A DNA stretch of 64,000 nucleotides from contig JAAYDI010000063.1 in the NCBI GenBank assembly GCA_012729315.1, positions 1 through 64,000 of the forward strand. Reading direction: 5' to 3'. The stretch comes from Planctomycetaceae bacterium (GTDB taxonomy: Bacteria > Planctomycetota > Planctomycetia > Pirellulales > Pirellulaceae). Below, one piece after another: positions 1 through 7,749 of this stretch (its first letter is position 1; every line of letters starts with the position of its first letter). Below the pieces are notes generated by a model, which was not told the DNA's origin, searched no databases, and worked only from the letters and a program-made list of their open reading frames with translations. The position numbers and the translations under genes are program-made.

Positions 1-91
1 CTTGGCTCCATCTCGAATGTTTCGTTCCCAGGTCCCCTCCAATCGCCGTAGTTTAACCGAAGAATCCCGAATTCTCCTATTGACGTTTTTC

Positions 92-120
92 GTTCAGCTT
101 TTGCCCTGCAAAAGCTGAAC
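92..120. repeat. 12-bp perfect hairpin
   Basis: GTTCAGCTTTTG (92-103) is followed by its exact reverse complement (109-120) with a 5-base loop. No T-run follows on either strand, so a Rho-independent terminator is not clear. It directly abuts the second inverted repeat that begins at 120. Confidence 0.7.
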
Positions 121-218
121 TGGTCCCCACACGGAGGGGTGAGTGTAACTGGCCTTGCCTTGGCCGCTGGAATCCGTTACAAGTCGCCCCCTGTTTCGTA
201 ATGTAACGTGGGGACCAG
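120..218. repeat. 11-bp inverted repeat flanking a 77-base spacer
   Basis: CTGGTCCCCAC (120-130) and GTGGGGACCAG (208-218) are exact reverse complements. Together with the hairpin just upstream this gives a structured leader region ahead of the small secreted protein at 264. Function unknown; a structured 5' UTR or a degenerate mobile repeat are both possible. Confidence 0.55.
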
Positions 219-263
219 TGCGCTCGCACCGGCTCGTCGCCTGTCATGTTCGGAGGCTCTACG

Positions 264-599
264 ATGAGGCAGTTTCTTTTGGCGCTCGCCGCCCTGATGC
301 TGGTGGGCAGTCCGTGGCTGGTCGGCACGTCCGCTGCGCGCACCAGCCCAGTCACCCAGACGGGTCGGGTGAACTCGGATGCGCTGCGCGAGATGCTGAC
401 CAAAGGGCTCAAGGCAACGCGGCCGGAGGAGACTCAGTACATCGACGTCGTCGTGGATCTGGTGGCGAAAGGGGACCTGCCCGTTTCGTACGTGTACGCA
501 TCGTTTCAATACGCGCGCAAACGACGTCCGGAATATCCGTTCCCGTATTTCCGTTACAGCATGAAGGCGCTGGCCAAACGCAAGAACATCGATCTCTAG
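264..599 (+). CDS. small secreted hypothetical protein
   Basis: A 111-residue protein that I do not recognise. It begins [15 protein letters not shown], a typical Sec signal peptide with likely cleavage after the SAA around residue 25. The mature part is basic near the end ([13 protein letters not shown], then MKALAKRKN). I chose ATG 264 over the in-frame ATG at 246 because GGAGG lies about 8 bases upstream of 264 and the signal peptide starts there. It is convergent with pyrC: the two stop codons share the palindrome CTAG at 596-599, so the genes overlap by four bases. The exported location is inferred from the signal peptide only. Confidence 0.6.
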   Translation: MRQFLLALAALMLVGSPWLVGTSAARTSPVTQTGRVNSDALREMLTKGLKATRPEETQYIDVVVDLVAKGDLPVSYVYASFQYARKRRPEYPFPYFRYSMKALAKRKNIDL

Positions 600-1939
600 C
601 CCGCCAGTGTTGTACGGCCCCAGTAGCCGCCCAGCGGATGGTCGAAAAGTACTTCGCGGTCGACCCGGGAAGGGTTGAACCGGCCTTCACAGTAGACCTC
701 CTGCCCCCGCACCCAGGTGCGCAGGGGCCAGCCGGTCAGGATCGTGCCGTGCCACGGGCTCCAGCGGCACCGGGTTTCCTGCTCCGCATCGCGCACTTCC
801 GCCCGCTTATACAGATCGACCAGCACCAGATCGGCGTCGAATCCGCGCACGATAGCCCCCTTGTTGCGCACGTCCCAGACGCGTGCGGGCGCCTCGCACA
901 TCCAGTGCACAACCTGTTCCAGCGTACACCGGCCCTCGTGGACCTGGGTGAGCATCAGGGCCAGCGAGTTCTCGACGGCCGGCAGACCTGAGGGGGACTC
1001 GGGATAGGGCCGGTTTTTCTCCTCGAGCGTGTGCGGGGCATGATCTGTCGCCACCAGCTGAATGTGATCCTCCCGCAGCGCCTCCCAGAGCCGGCGGTTG
1101 TCCGCCTCGGTTTTCAATGCCGGATTGATCTGCGCGCGGGTCCCGAGCCGCGGGTAGTCGTCGACGTTCAGCAGCAGATGGTGCGGGCAGACCTCGCCGG
1201 TCAGCCAGGGGCGCGCGGCGGGCAGCAGATCGGCCTCGGCGCCGGTGGAGACGTGCGCCACGTGGAACCGATGCCGGTGGCGGACGGCCAGGTCCATCGC
1301 GCGCTGCACTGCGATCAGCGCCGCCTGCTCGTCACGGATCTGTGAATGATCGGCCACGTGATCGGTGCGGGCGAAGCGGGCCATGTTGCGGCGCACGGTC
1401 CGCTCGTCTTCGCAGTGCCCGCAAAGCGGCAACTGTGTGGCCGCGAAGATCTGCTCCAACGCATCCTGTTCGTCGACCAGCAGATCGCCGGTGCTGGAGC
1501 CGATGAAGAGCTTGATACCCGGCGTACGGTGCACGGACCGCAGCTGCTGCAGGTTGTCGCGCGTCGCTCCGATGTAGAATCCGTAGTTGACGAGGCTGCG
1601 GTCAGCGGCCAGCGCCAGCTTCTCCTCCAGCAGATCGCCGGTGGTCGTGGTGGGATACGTGTTGGGCATGTCGAAGAATGTGGTCACGCCCCCCTTCGCG
1701 CATGCGCGCGTCGCGTGCGCGAGATCCTCTTTGTGCGTCAATCCCGGCTCGCGGAAATGCACATGGTCGTCGATCACACCCGGCAGCAGATACAGTCCAG
1801 CCGCGTCGATGTTGATGTCCACCGCGATCTGGGGCGCCGGGTCGATGTCGGCGATCCGAGTTCCCTCGATCAGCACCGACACGCGGCAGCAGCCTTCGGG
1901 CAGGACGACCGTGGCATTCTTGATCCGAGTTTTCTTCAT
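596..1939 (-). CDS. pyrC: dihydroorotase (class I)
   Basis: A 447-residue zinc amidohydrolase that closes N-carbamoyl-aspartate to dihydroorotate in pyrimidine synthesis. The order of motifs is that of the class I dihydroorotase/hydantoinase fold: [19 protein letters not shown] (metal-binding HxH) near residue 55-75, [24 protein letters not shown] and ATDHAPHT (metal/catalytic Asp). The start is ATG 1939, with CGGAG about 10 bases upstream; a longer open frame upstream lacks family similarity. It is divergent from the Pup-like gene, leaving 237 bases for both promoters. Allantoinase or dihydropyrimidinase is less likely because the REPG motif after HVHF is typical of dihydroorotase, but substrate cannot be proved by eye. 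Confidence 0.85.
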   Translation of the reverse strand: MKKTRIKNATVVLPEGCCRVSVLIEGTRIADIDPAPQIAVDINIDAAGLYLLPGVIDDHVHFREPGLTHKEDLAHATRACAKGGVTTFFDMPNTYPTTTTGDLLEEKLALAADRSLVNYGFYIGATRDNLQQLRSVHRTPGIKLFIGSSTGDLLVDEQDALEQIFAATQLPLCGHCEDERTVRRNMARFARTDHVADHSQIRDEQAALIAVQRAMDLAVRHRHRFHVAHVSTGAEADLLPAARPWLTGEVCPHHLLLNVDDYPRLGTRAQINPALKTEADNRRLWEALREDHIQLVATDHAPHTLEEKNRPYPESPSGLPAVENSLALMLTQVHEGRCTLEQVVHWMCEAPARVWDVRNKGAIVRGFDADLVLVDLYKRAEVRDAEQETRCRWSPWHGTILTGWPLRTWVRGQEVYCEGRFNPSRVDREVLFDHPLGGYWGRTTLAG

Positions 1940-2176
1940 GGGCAAGACGCTCCGAGGGCAGGTCAGGTCGGGCGGCCGGCGGCTCCGGCAACGTAGTGTA
2001 CACGCGAGGCTTTCCCCAGGCGATGGCCGCGGAAACTGCACCCGGCTGGTTCCCGCGCCGGCCCCCTCGGACATCGCCTGCCAGTGTGGCCCGCGGTGGC
2101 GTTTGCTTGCCAGAGGCCGAACCCGCAGATAGGATAAGGTGAACAGGCATTCGGTTCCAGGAAAGGGTATTTCAGC

Positions 2177-2335
2177 ATGAACAGAGACGCGCTTCAGCAG
2201 CCTACGGTCGACCAGACGACCAGCCCCGCGCCGGCTCGTGCCCTGGCTGAAGTGGCACAGCAGGTACGCCGCGACGCCGTGACGAACAGCCAAGAGTATC
2301 TGGACGAAACCACAGTTCCTCACGGTGGCGAATAG
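2177..2335 (+). CDS. Pup/UBact-like small protein modifier ending in GGE
   Basis: A 52-residue protein with no globular hydrophobic core, rich in Gln, Ala, Asp and Thr, ending ETTVPHGGE. Prokaryotic ubiquitin-like protein (Pup) and its Gram-negative relative UBact are short, mostly disordered proteins ending Gly-Gly-Gln/Glu (or SGQ/E), attached through the C-terminal glutamate to lysines of target proteins by PafA-type ligases. This one already ends in Glu, so no deamidation by Dop would be needed. Residues 20-45 could form the helix that in Pup binds the proteasomal ATPase. It contains no lysine, so it could not itself be modified into chains on lysine. Start ATG 2177 has GGAAAGG about 10 bases upstream. 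The ligase gene overlaps its last 11 bases. The assignment rests on the terminus, size and this linkage, not on overall sequence identity. Confidence 0.85.
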   Translation: MNRDALQQPTVDQTTSPAPARALAEVAQQVRRDAVTNSQEYLDETTVPHGGE

Positions 2336-4109
2336 TGTGCCTATCCTCGACCGACTGGTCGGATTGGAGACGGAATACGCCATCCGTTTCCATCCCCGAG
2401 CGGGTGCGGGTGAGCCTCCCACTCGGTTCCACCTTTATCAGGCGTTGATCACCTGCGTGAAGCAGCGCGTGTTGACCGCGCCGGCCAGGCATTTCAAGGA
2501 GGGGGTGTTCCTGGCCAACGGCGGCGCGGTGTGGTTTGAAACCGAGCGCCCGGCGGCCGGCGGCGGCTTGATCGAAGGGGCCACTCCGGAGTGCCGGGGA
2601 CCATCGCAGGTGGTGCGGTATCAGCGCGCCCAGGATCAGCTGCTCGGCCAGTGCGCGCGGATGGCGGAGGTCGACGGCGAGTTCTCGCTGGTCAAGAACG
2701 ATCGGGACGGGCGGGGGCACGTCTACGGCGCGCAGGAAAACTATGAAGCCGTGCTCGGCACCGGCTGGGCGCTGTGGGGCTGGCGGCTGGGGCTGCTCCT
2801 GCTGATCCCCCTGGTCGTACTCATGTGGCTCGTCACTCTCCTGACGATCGGCGGGATATTGGTCTACTATGGCCTGGCCGGCCTGGTGTACCTGCCGATG
2901 CGGCGATGCACGACGCAGCCGCGGCGGCTGGCCGTGGCACTCTTCGGGCGCGATCTGGTGGAAGGGCGGGAGACCGGTTGCCCGACCCCCGCCTGGCTGG
3001 AGACGCTGTTGTTGTGGTTTGCACGTCTGGTCCACGCGCCGCTGGCCGTGTGCCTGCTGAGTCTGATCCACTGTACCGCCTTTCGGCGCACGCGCCGCCA
3101 GCTGTTGCCGTTCCTGATCAGCCGCTGCATCGTGACCGGCGCGGGCCTGGTGGACGACGACGGACGGTTTCAACTGGCTGACAAGGCCCCGGCCATCAAC
3201 TGCCTGATCGGGCTGGGCGGATTCCTGAAGGACCGGCCGGTGTTCACGTTCGGGCACTTCTTCAAGACGCTGTGTGTCGAGTCATTCCTGTCACCGCGCG
3301 AGTATGGTCAGCTGTTCCGGCAACGGCAGCGTCTGCAGATCGGGCTGGGCGATTCGAACATGGCGGAGCTGGCGGAGTTCCTGCGGGTCGGTACGACCGC
3401 GCTGCTGCTGGACGTGATCGAGGCGGGCGAGCTGCCGCCGCTGTCGCGGCTGGTCCGACCGCTGGAGGGGCTGCACCAGTTCTGCAGCGACCCGACACTC
3501 ACCTGCCGCGTACGGCTGCAGAACGGTCAGCAGGCAACGGCGTTGCAGCTGCAGCGATTCTATCTGGCGGCGTGCCAGCAGTTCCTGGCCCGCCGCCCCG
3601 AGGCGCCGGAAGAGGCCCACGAAGTGGTGGCAGCGTGGGAGGAAGTGCTCGACGGGCTGGAACAGCTGCAGCACTCCGGCCAGCTGCCGGCCTGCTTGAT
3701 CGGCACCGTTGACTGGGTGACCAAGAAACAGCTGCTGGACGAGGCCGGCAACAACATACCCTGGGAGGCGCGCAAGAAGATCGATATCTGTTACCACGAA
3801 CTGGCACCGCTGGGCTACTTCCAGATGCTGCAGGCCGCCGGCCTGACCGCACCGATAGTTACTCCCCAGGAGCTGGAACGCGCTGTGCGGACGCCCCCTC
3901 CCAACTCGCCAGCCACCATGCGCGGTCACTATATCCGCGAATTCTCGTCGGACGATACCGAGCTGTCCGTGAACTGGAAATGCGTCGTGATCGGGCGCGG
4001 ATGCAACGGCCGGTCTATTCGACTCGCGCGCTACGAACGACCCTCGCGAGTCGCGTCGGACCGCCCGCCACTGAGCACCCACGACCGCTCGAACACGTAT
4101 GAACCATAG
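2325..4109 (+). CDS. PafA-type Pup/UBact ligase with hydrophobic insertion
   Basis: A 594-residue protein of the carboxylate-amine ligase family that holds PafA and Dop. Recognisable blocks: [10 protein letters not shown] (11-19, Mg/ATP glutamate), FLANGG (62-67), GATPEC (85-90), [17 protein letters not shown] (124-140), LPFLISR..GAG (261-274), [41 protein letters not shown] and [10 protein letters not shown]. Actinobacterial PafA is about 450-480 residues; the excess is mostly a segment at about 145-257 with hydrophobic stretches at 150-190 and 225-250, inserted between two conserved blocks, so the enzyme may be membrane anchored. Where PafA has the catalytic Asp (LYxD), my hand alignment places Glu72. 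Start GTG 2325 overlaps the modifier gene; GTG 2337 is an alternative. It presumably joins the neighbouring GGE protein to lysines. No proteasome or ATPase gene is in the window. Confidence 0.85.
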   Translation: MANSVPILDRLVGLETEYAIRFHPRAGAGEPPTRFHLYQALITCVKQRVLTAPARHFKEGVFLANGGAVWFETERPAAGGGLIEGATPECRGPSQVVRYQRAQDQLLGQCARMAEVDGEFSLVKNDRDGRGHVYGAQENYEAVLGTGWALWGWRLGLLLLIPLVVLMWLVTLLTIGGILVYYGLAGLVYLPMRRCTTQPRRLAVALFGRDLVEGRETGCPTPAWLETLLLWFARLVHAPLAVCLLSLIHCTAFRRTRRQLLPFLISRCIVTGAGLVDDDGRFQLADKAPAINCLIGLGGFLKDRPVFTFGHFFKTLCVESFLSPREYGQLFRQRQRLQIGLGDSNMAELAEFLRVGTTALLLDVIEAGELPPLSRLVRPLEGLHQFCSDPTLTCRVRLQNGQQATALQLQRFYLAACQQFLARRPEAPEEAHEVVAAWEEVLDGLEQLQHSGQLPACLIGTVDWVTKKQLLDEAGNNIPWEARKKIDICYHELAPLGYFQMLQAAGLTAPIVTPQELERAVRTPPPNSPATMRGHYIREFSSDDTELSVNWKCVVIGRGCNGRSIRLARYERPSRVASDRPPLSTHDRSNTYEP

Positions 4110-4117
4110 ATCCTCCG

Positions 4118-5008
4118 CTATCCTCCCAACCAGTAGCGCACGATGCAGTAGAGTGCGTTGAAGGCGTCGCGGAGGCCGATCTTCTTGCCTTCCGTATAGC
4201 TGCGTGCCTGGTAGTGGATCGGCACTTCCACGACGCGTGCGCCACGGCGGGCCAGTTTCGCAGTGATCTCCGGCTCGAAGCCAAACCGGTTCTGGCGGAT
4301 CTTGATCCCGCGCAGCACTTCACGCCGGAAGGCCTTGTAGCACGTTTCCATGTCGGTCAGGCGCAGGCCGGTGAACAGGTTGGAGGTGCGTGTCAGCAGT
4401 GCGTTTCCGAAGCGGTGCAGCCAGGACGGATCGCGGGGCACGGCGCCGAGGAATCGCGACCCATACACGGCGTCGGCATGGCCGTCGATGATCGGCCGAA
4501 GCAGTTCCGGGAAGTCGCGCGGATCATATTCCAGATCGGCGTCCTGCACGACGATCACATCCCCCGTGGCCGCGGCGAAGCCGGTCCGCAGCGCCGCCCC
4601 CTTCCCTTCGTTATGCGGCTTGCAGATGATCTGGAGGCCGGGGACGCCGGTAAGTGTCTGCAGGATCGCGCGCGTCCCGTCGGTACTGCAGTCGTCCACC
4701 AGGATGACCTCTTTCGGAATCGGCACACGGAAGACCCGGGCCAGGATGGTCCGCACCGTTGCCTCTTCGTTGTAGACCGGAATCACCACGGAGAGTTTGA
4801 AGTTGGCCGGCAGTGCGAAGTCCAGCGGGCGCACGACATACCCCGGCTCGTCATCCAGCAGCGCGCCGAGCGTTTCGAGGCGGTCAAGCGCATTGTCGAC
4901 ACGGTCGACCACCGTGGAGGCTGGCACGCACGCGTCATTGCAATTGGATCCTGTCACGGCCACTGCCGGAAGGCTGCAGGTGTCATCCTGGTGCGAGAAC
5001 GAAGTCAT
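4118..5008 (-). CDS. family 2 glycosyltransferase, dolichyl-phosphate mannosyltransferase-like
   Basis: A 296-residue GT-A enzyme. The core begins about residue 65 with LSVVIPVYNEEATVRTI, followed by KEVILVDDCSTDGT, the DxD-type metal site in VVQDADLEYDP, and VYGSRFLGAVPRDPSWLHRFGN. This is the arrangement of polyprenyl-phosphate mannose/glucose synthases, which load a sugar from a nucleotide donor onto a lipid carrier at the inner membrane. There is no C-terminal membrane domain, so it is the soluble DPM1-like form. The first 60 residues are unconserved and acidic. ATG 5008 is chosen because AAGGA lies upstream; an in-frame ATG at 5071 gives an unlikely basic extension. It is followed on the same strand by nothing and is convergent with the ligase (8-base gap). 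Donor and acceptor are unknown. Confidence 0.8.
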   Translation of the reverse strand: MTSFSHQDDTCSLPAVAVTGSNCNDACVPASTVVDRVDNALDRLETLGALLDDEPGYVVRPLDFALPANFKLSVVIPVYNEEATVRTILARVFRVPIPKEVILVDDCSTDGTRAILQTLTGVPGLQIICKPHNEGKGAALRTGFAAATGDVIVVQDADLEYDPRDFPELLRPIIDGHADAVYGSRFLGAVPRDPSWLHRFGNALLTRTSNLFTGLRLTDMETCYKAFRREVLRGIKIRQNRFGFEPEITAKLARRGARVVEVPIHYQARSYTEGKKIGLRDAFNALYCIVRYWLGG

Positions 5009-5101
5009 CACGATCAGTTCCTTGGTACTGGGTACCAGTAAATGTCTTCCAGTAAATGTCCGGCGCTCCATCGCGCCGGGACTTGCCGTCGGGCTATCGG
5101 T

Positions 5102-6874
5102 TCAGGGGGAGGCCATGCCGGCCAGCGCGAGAGGCGGCGGGCGGCGCGGCAGCGCCGGCCACGGCACCGTGCCGGTCTGCGGCGCGTCGCCGATGGTGCG
5201 CGCGCCCTGCGGCAGATACTGCGGATGCTCCGGATCGTCGTACACGTCGCGCCGCCCCCACAGCTGCGCGACCGCGTCCTGATACAGCACAATCCAGCGA
5301 TCGCGGTGCTGTTCCATCACCTGCACGGGATGCGGGTCCCGGCGGTCGATCAGTACCAGGTGGGGCTGTCTGTATGTCAGGATCCGGCCCCCGTCGACCG
5401 GCGGCGACTGCGGGCTGCGGCGCCGCATCGTCAGCGGCACCTGGCCGATCTCGAAATCGAAGTACATGTCGAGCACCTCCTGCGGGTAGCAGGTGTCGAA
5501 GCGGCCATCAAACGCGACCCGCAGCGGCGGGCGTTCGGTCGAGGCCGGCCCGAACGCGGCTACCGCGTACTGTGCCCACTTCATCTTCACCACCAGGTTC
5601 CCCTGCAGGTTCCGATCGGTGATGTACTGGAACGCAGCCACGGGGTAGCCGTCGCGCGGGACCGGAATCTGCCGCAGACGGGAAGCCAGTTTCCAGCTCA
5701 CCAGGCCCATGCCCAGCAGGAGCGTGCCCAGCAGTGCCCACCGCACGCGCGGCGAAAGCCGCTCGAACCGCACGTCCCGCGACCGTATGCGCCGCAGGCG
5801 GCGGAGCCAGGAGTCCACATGGACGGGCATCCAGAATCCAAACAGGATGGCATAGAACGCGATGTGCCGCCGGTATTCGCAGGCCTGCCACATCGTGACA
5901 CCCAGCACTGTCAGCTGGACCAGATCGCGCGGCCGCCGCGTGACACTCAGCGCCACCAGCGAGACCCCCAGCATGATCCACCAGGGTGACGACGCCAGGC
6001 TGAACAGTTTCGGCGGGTGCCATTCCATGATCTCCGGCGGCGGCACGTGCATCGCGCCGAACAGCCACCGGTGCAGCCCGACCCCGTACGGGTTGACGAA
6101 CGTGGCCAGACCGCAGGCCAGCACAACGGTCGCGAGCCAGGCCACCAGCGGCAGACCGCGACGCCCCCAGCGCGCCAGCGCCTCGACCGACCGTCCACCC
6201 AGGTACACGGCCAGGATGCAGAAGCCGGCCACGAAACCACCGTGGGCGTTGGTCCAGATGACAAACAGCGGCAGTAACAGCAACAGCCAGGGCCAGCGGC
6301 GGCGGTACTCGGCAAACATGGCAGCATCCGGTGCTTCCACCGCCTGGCGATCCAGCAGCGCGCGCCACGGCGTCTGCCAGTCGGCAAAACACCAGTCGCA
6401 CAGGACGATCATCAGCGCGAACAGCACGTAGGTCATCAGCTGGGGCCGGAGCGTCCAGGAGGGCATCAGATTGACGGCCACCAGCAGCATGCTGGAGTAG
6501 ATCGCCATGGCGGACACACCCTGCTTTGCCGCACGCCGATAGATCAGCATCAGCAGCCCGATGCCCAGCAGACTCTTGATCACCAGCATCCCACCAGGTC
6601 CCGGCCCGGCGACTCCCCACGCCATCAGGTACTCCGCAAGATTCTCGTGATTGACCCACGGGTACCCTTCCGCCGTGTATGTGTACGTGGCCGTCGCCGG
6701 CAGTCCGTCGGTCAGCGCATCCCGCCCGTACTGGACATGACCCCAGAAATCCGGGTCAGCCAGGTTGAACGACATGGCCAGCGCACAGGTCAGCAGCACG
6801 GTGGCAAACAGACTCCACTCCCACCACGCGGTAAGTCGATCGGTTCGGGATGTCGGCGGTAGTGTTGAGATCAT
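5102..6874 (-). CDS. polytopic membrane protein, possible GT-C-type glycosyltransferase
   Basis: A 590-residue protein with roughly ten hydrophobic helices in the first 400 residues and a soluble C-terminal third. After the first helix it has NLADPDFWGHVQYGRDAL and later YPWVNHENLAEYLM. An acidic/aromatic motif after helix 1 is typical of GT-C membrane glycosyltransferases that use lipid-linked sugars, but I cannot name a family with confidence. The C-terminal part contains DGYPVAAFQYI, LRVAFDGRFDTCYPQEVLDMYFDF and PHLVLIDRRD, similar in layout to planctomycete proteins of unknown function. It lies between the GT2 enzyme downstream and the lipoprotein gene 42 bases upstream, all on the minus strand. 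The GT2 product could provide its lipid-linked sugar; this is inference. Confidence 0.6.
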   Translation of the reverse strand: MISTLPPTSRTDRLTAWWEWSLFATVLLTCALAMSFNLADPDFWGHVQYGRDALTDGLPATATYTYTAEGYPWVNHENLAEYLMAWGVAGPGPGGMLVIKSLLGIGLLMLIYRRAAKQGVSAMAIYSSMLLVAVNLMPSWTLRPQLMTYVLFALMIVLCDWCFADWQTPWRALLDRQAVEAPDAAMFAEYRRRWPWLLLLLPLFVIWTNAHGGFVAGFCILAVYLGGRSVEALARWGRRGLPLVAWLATVVLACGLATFVNPYGVGLHRWLFGAMHVPPPEIMEWHPPKLFSLASSPWWIMLGVSLVALSVTRRPRDLVQLTVLGVTMWQACEYRRHIAFYAILFGFWMPVHVDSWLRRLRRIRSRDVRFERLSPRVRWALLGTLLLGMGLVSWKLASRLRQIPVPRDGYPVAAFQYITDRNLQGNLVVKMKWAQYAVAAFGPASTERPPLRVAFDGRFDTCYPQEVLDMYFDFEIGQVPLTMRRRSPQSPPVDGGRILTYRQPHLVLIDRRDPHPVQVMEQHRDRWIVLYQDAVAQLWGRRDVYDDPEHPQYLPQGARTIGDAPQTGTVPWPALPRRPPPLALAGMASP

Positions 6875-6916
6875 GTGTTCGAATTCTGGGACTGGAACAA
6901 TTCGGGTCCTGCCGGC

Positions 6917-7492
6917 TCAGCCACGATCGAGTGCGAACTCGCCAAACACCGCATTGCGCAGGATCGGCGTCTGCAGACTCTGGTTGATCGACTGGATCAA
7001 TTCGGACTTGAGCCAGCCCAATGCTGGGTCGTTGAGCTGTGTCAGATCGCTCCCCTGCACCGCCTCGCGGATGTTGCTCCGCACGCGTTCGCCATGTGTC
7101 TCGAGCAGCCGGGACAACTCCTCCAGACGATCATCGGCGACCACGCCATACAGGTGAAAGCGGATGATCAGGCAGGTCGGTTGTGGCCGCATAGCCACCT
7201 GGTCGTCTCCGGCGGCCGGGTCCGGTGCGGTTGCAGACGCGTCATCTGGCGTGGCGGGATCCGGTGCCGTGATCCGTTCGCGCCAAGCGACGGTGAATTC
7301 CCCGAGATCCACTTCGCTGTACGCGTAAGGGTCGTGGCGCTGCCGTTGCTGCTCGTAGTGTGCCAGCAGCGCGGTGACATCGAAGGTCGCCGCCGGCGGC
7401 TCCCCGCCGCACCCTGCCAGGCACAGCGGCGCAGTGGCCAGGCACAGGACGCTCAGGCTCCGGAGGCACCAGGTTTGGACATGCGGTTTCAT
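6917..7492 (-). CDS. lipoprotein with FliL-like C-terminal region
   Basis: A 191-residue protein. The N-terminus has a lipoprotein signal peptide with lipobox LAGC at about residues 25-28, so it should be lipid-anchored on the outer face of the inner membrane or sorted to the outer membrane. The C-terminal half (from CLIIRFHLYG to NAVFGEFALDRG) has the pattern of the FliL family: a beta strand, a helix containing RVRSNIREAV, a short DP-containing loop, then LKSELIQSINQSL and a final F-x-x-F strand. FliL proteins associate with flagellar stator units. No flagellar genes are nearby, so the role is uncertain. Start ATG 7492 is where the signal peptide begins. A Pro/Ala/Asp-rich linker lies at about 75-97. 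Confidence 0.6.
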   Translation of the reverse strand: MKPHVQTWCLRSLSVLCLATAPLCLAGCGGEPPAATFDVTALLAHYEQQRQRHDPYAYSEVDLGEFTVAWRERITAPDPATPDDASATAPDPAAGDDQVAMRPQPTCLIIRFHLYGVVADDRLEELSRLLETHGERVRSNIREAVQGSDLTQLNDPALGWLKSELIQSINQSLQTPILRNAVFGEFALDRG

Positions 7493-7633
7493 GACAAAAC
7501 GTACCTCGCCCCACGCCGCTGTTTGCCCATTTGCGGCCAGAAGATCTCCGGGCCTGACCGGTCGACCGGGATTAACGGGATGCACCGATCGTGCGGGGCA
7601 CCCGTTCTGGCCCACTGCCCCCGCGTCCTGCTC

Positions 7634-7661
7634 TTGCCCTGAATCTCAGGATTCGTATAGT
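7634..7661 (+). promoter_or_regulatory. putative sigma-70 promoter of mrfA-mrfB
   Basis: TTGCCC (7634-7639), a 16-base spacer and TATAGT (7656-7661). It lies about 90 bases ahead of the mrfA start in the spacer between two divergent genes. Assigned by eye only. Confidence 0.45.
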
Positions 7662-7749
7662 AGACGCATGTTTAGTAGCGCCTCGGGTACTGGCTGGCCG
7701 GGGGGGCGGACCACCAGCCCACAGCCGACGCTATCCAGGAGGCACCTGC

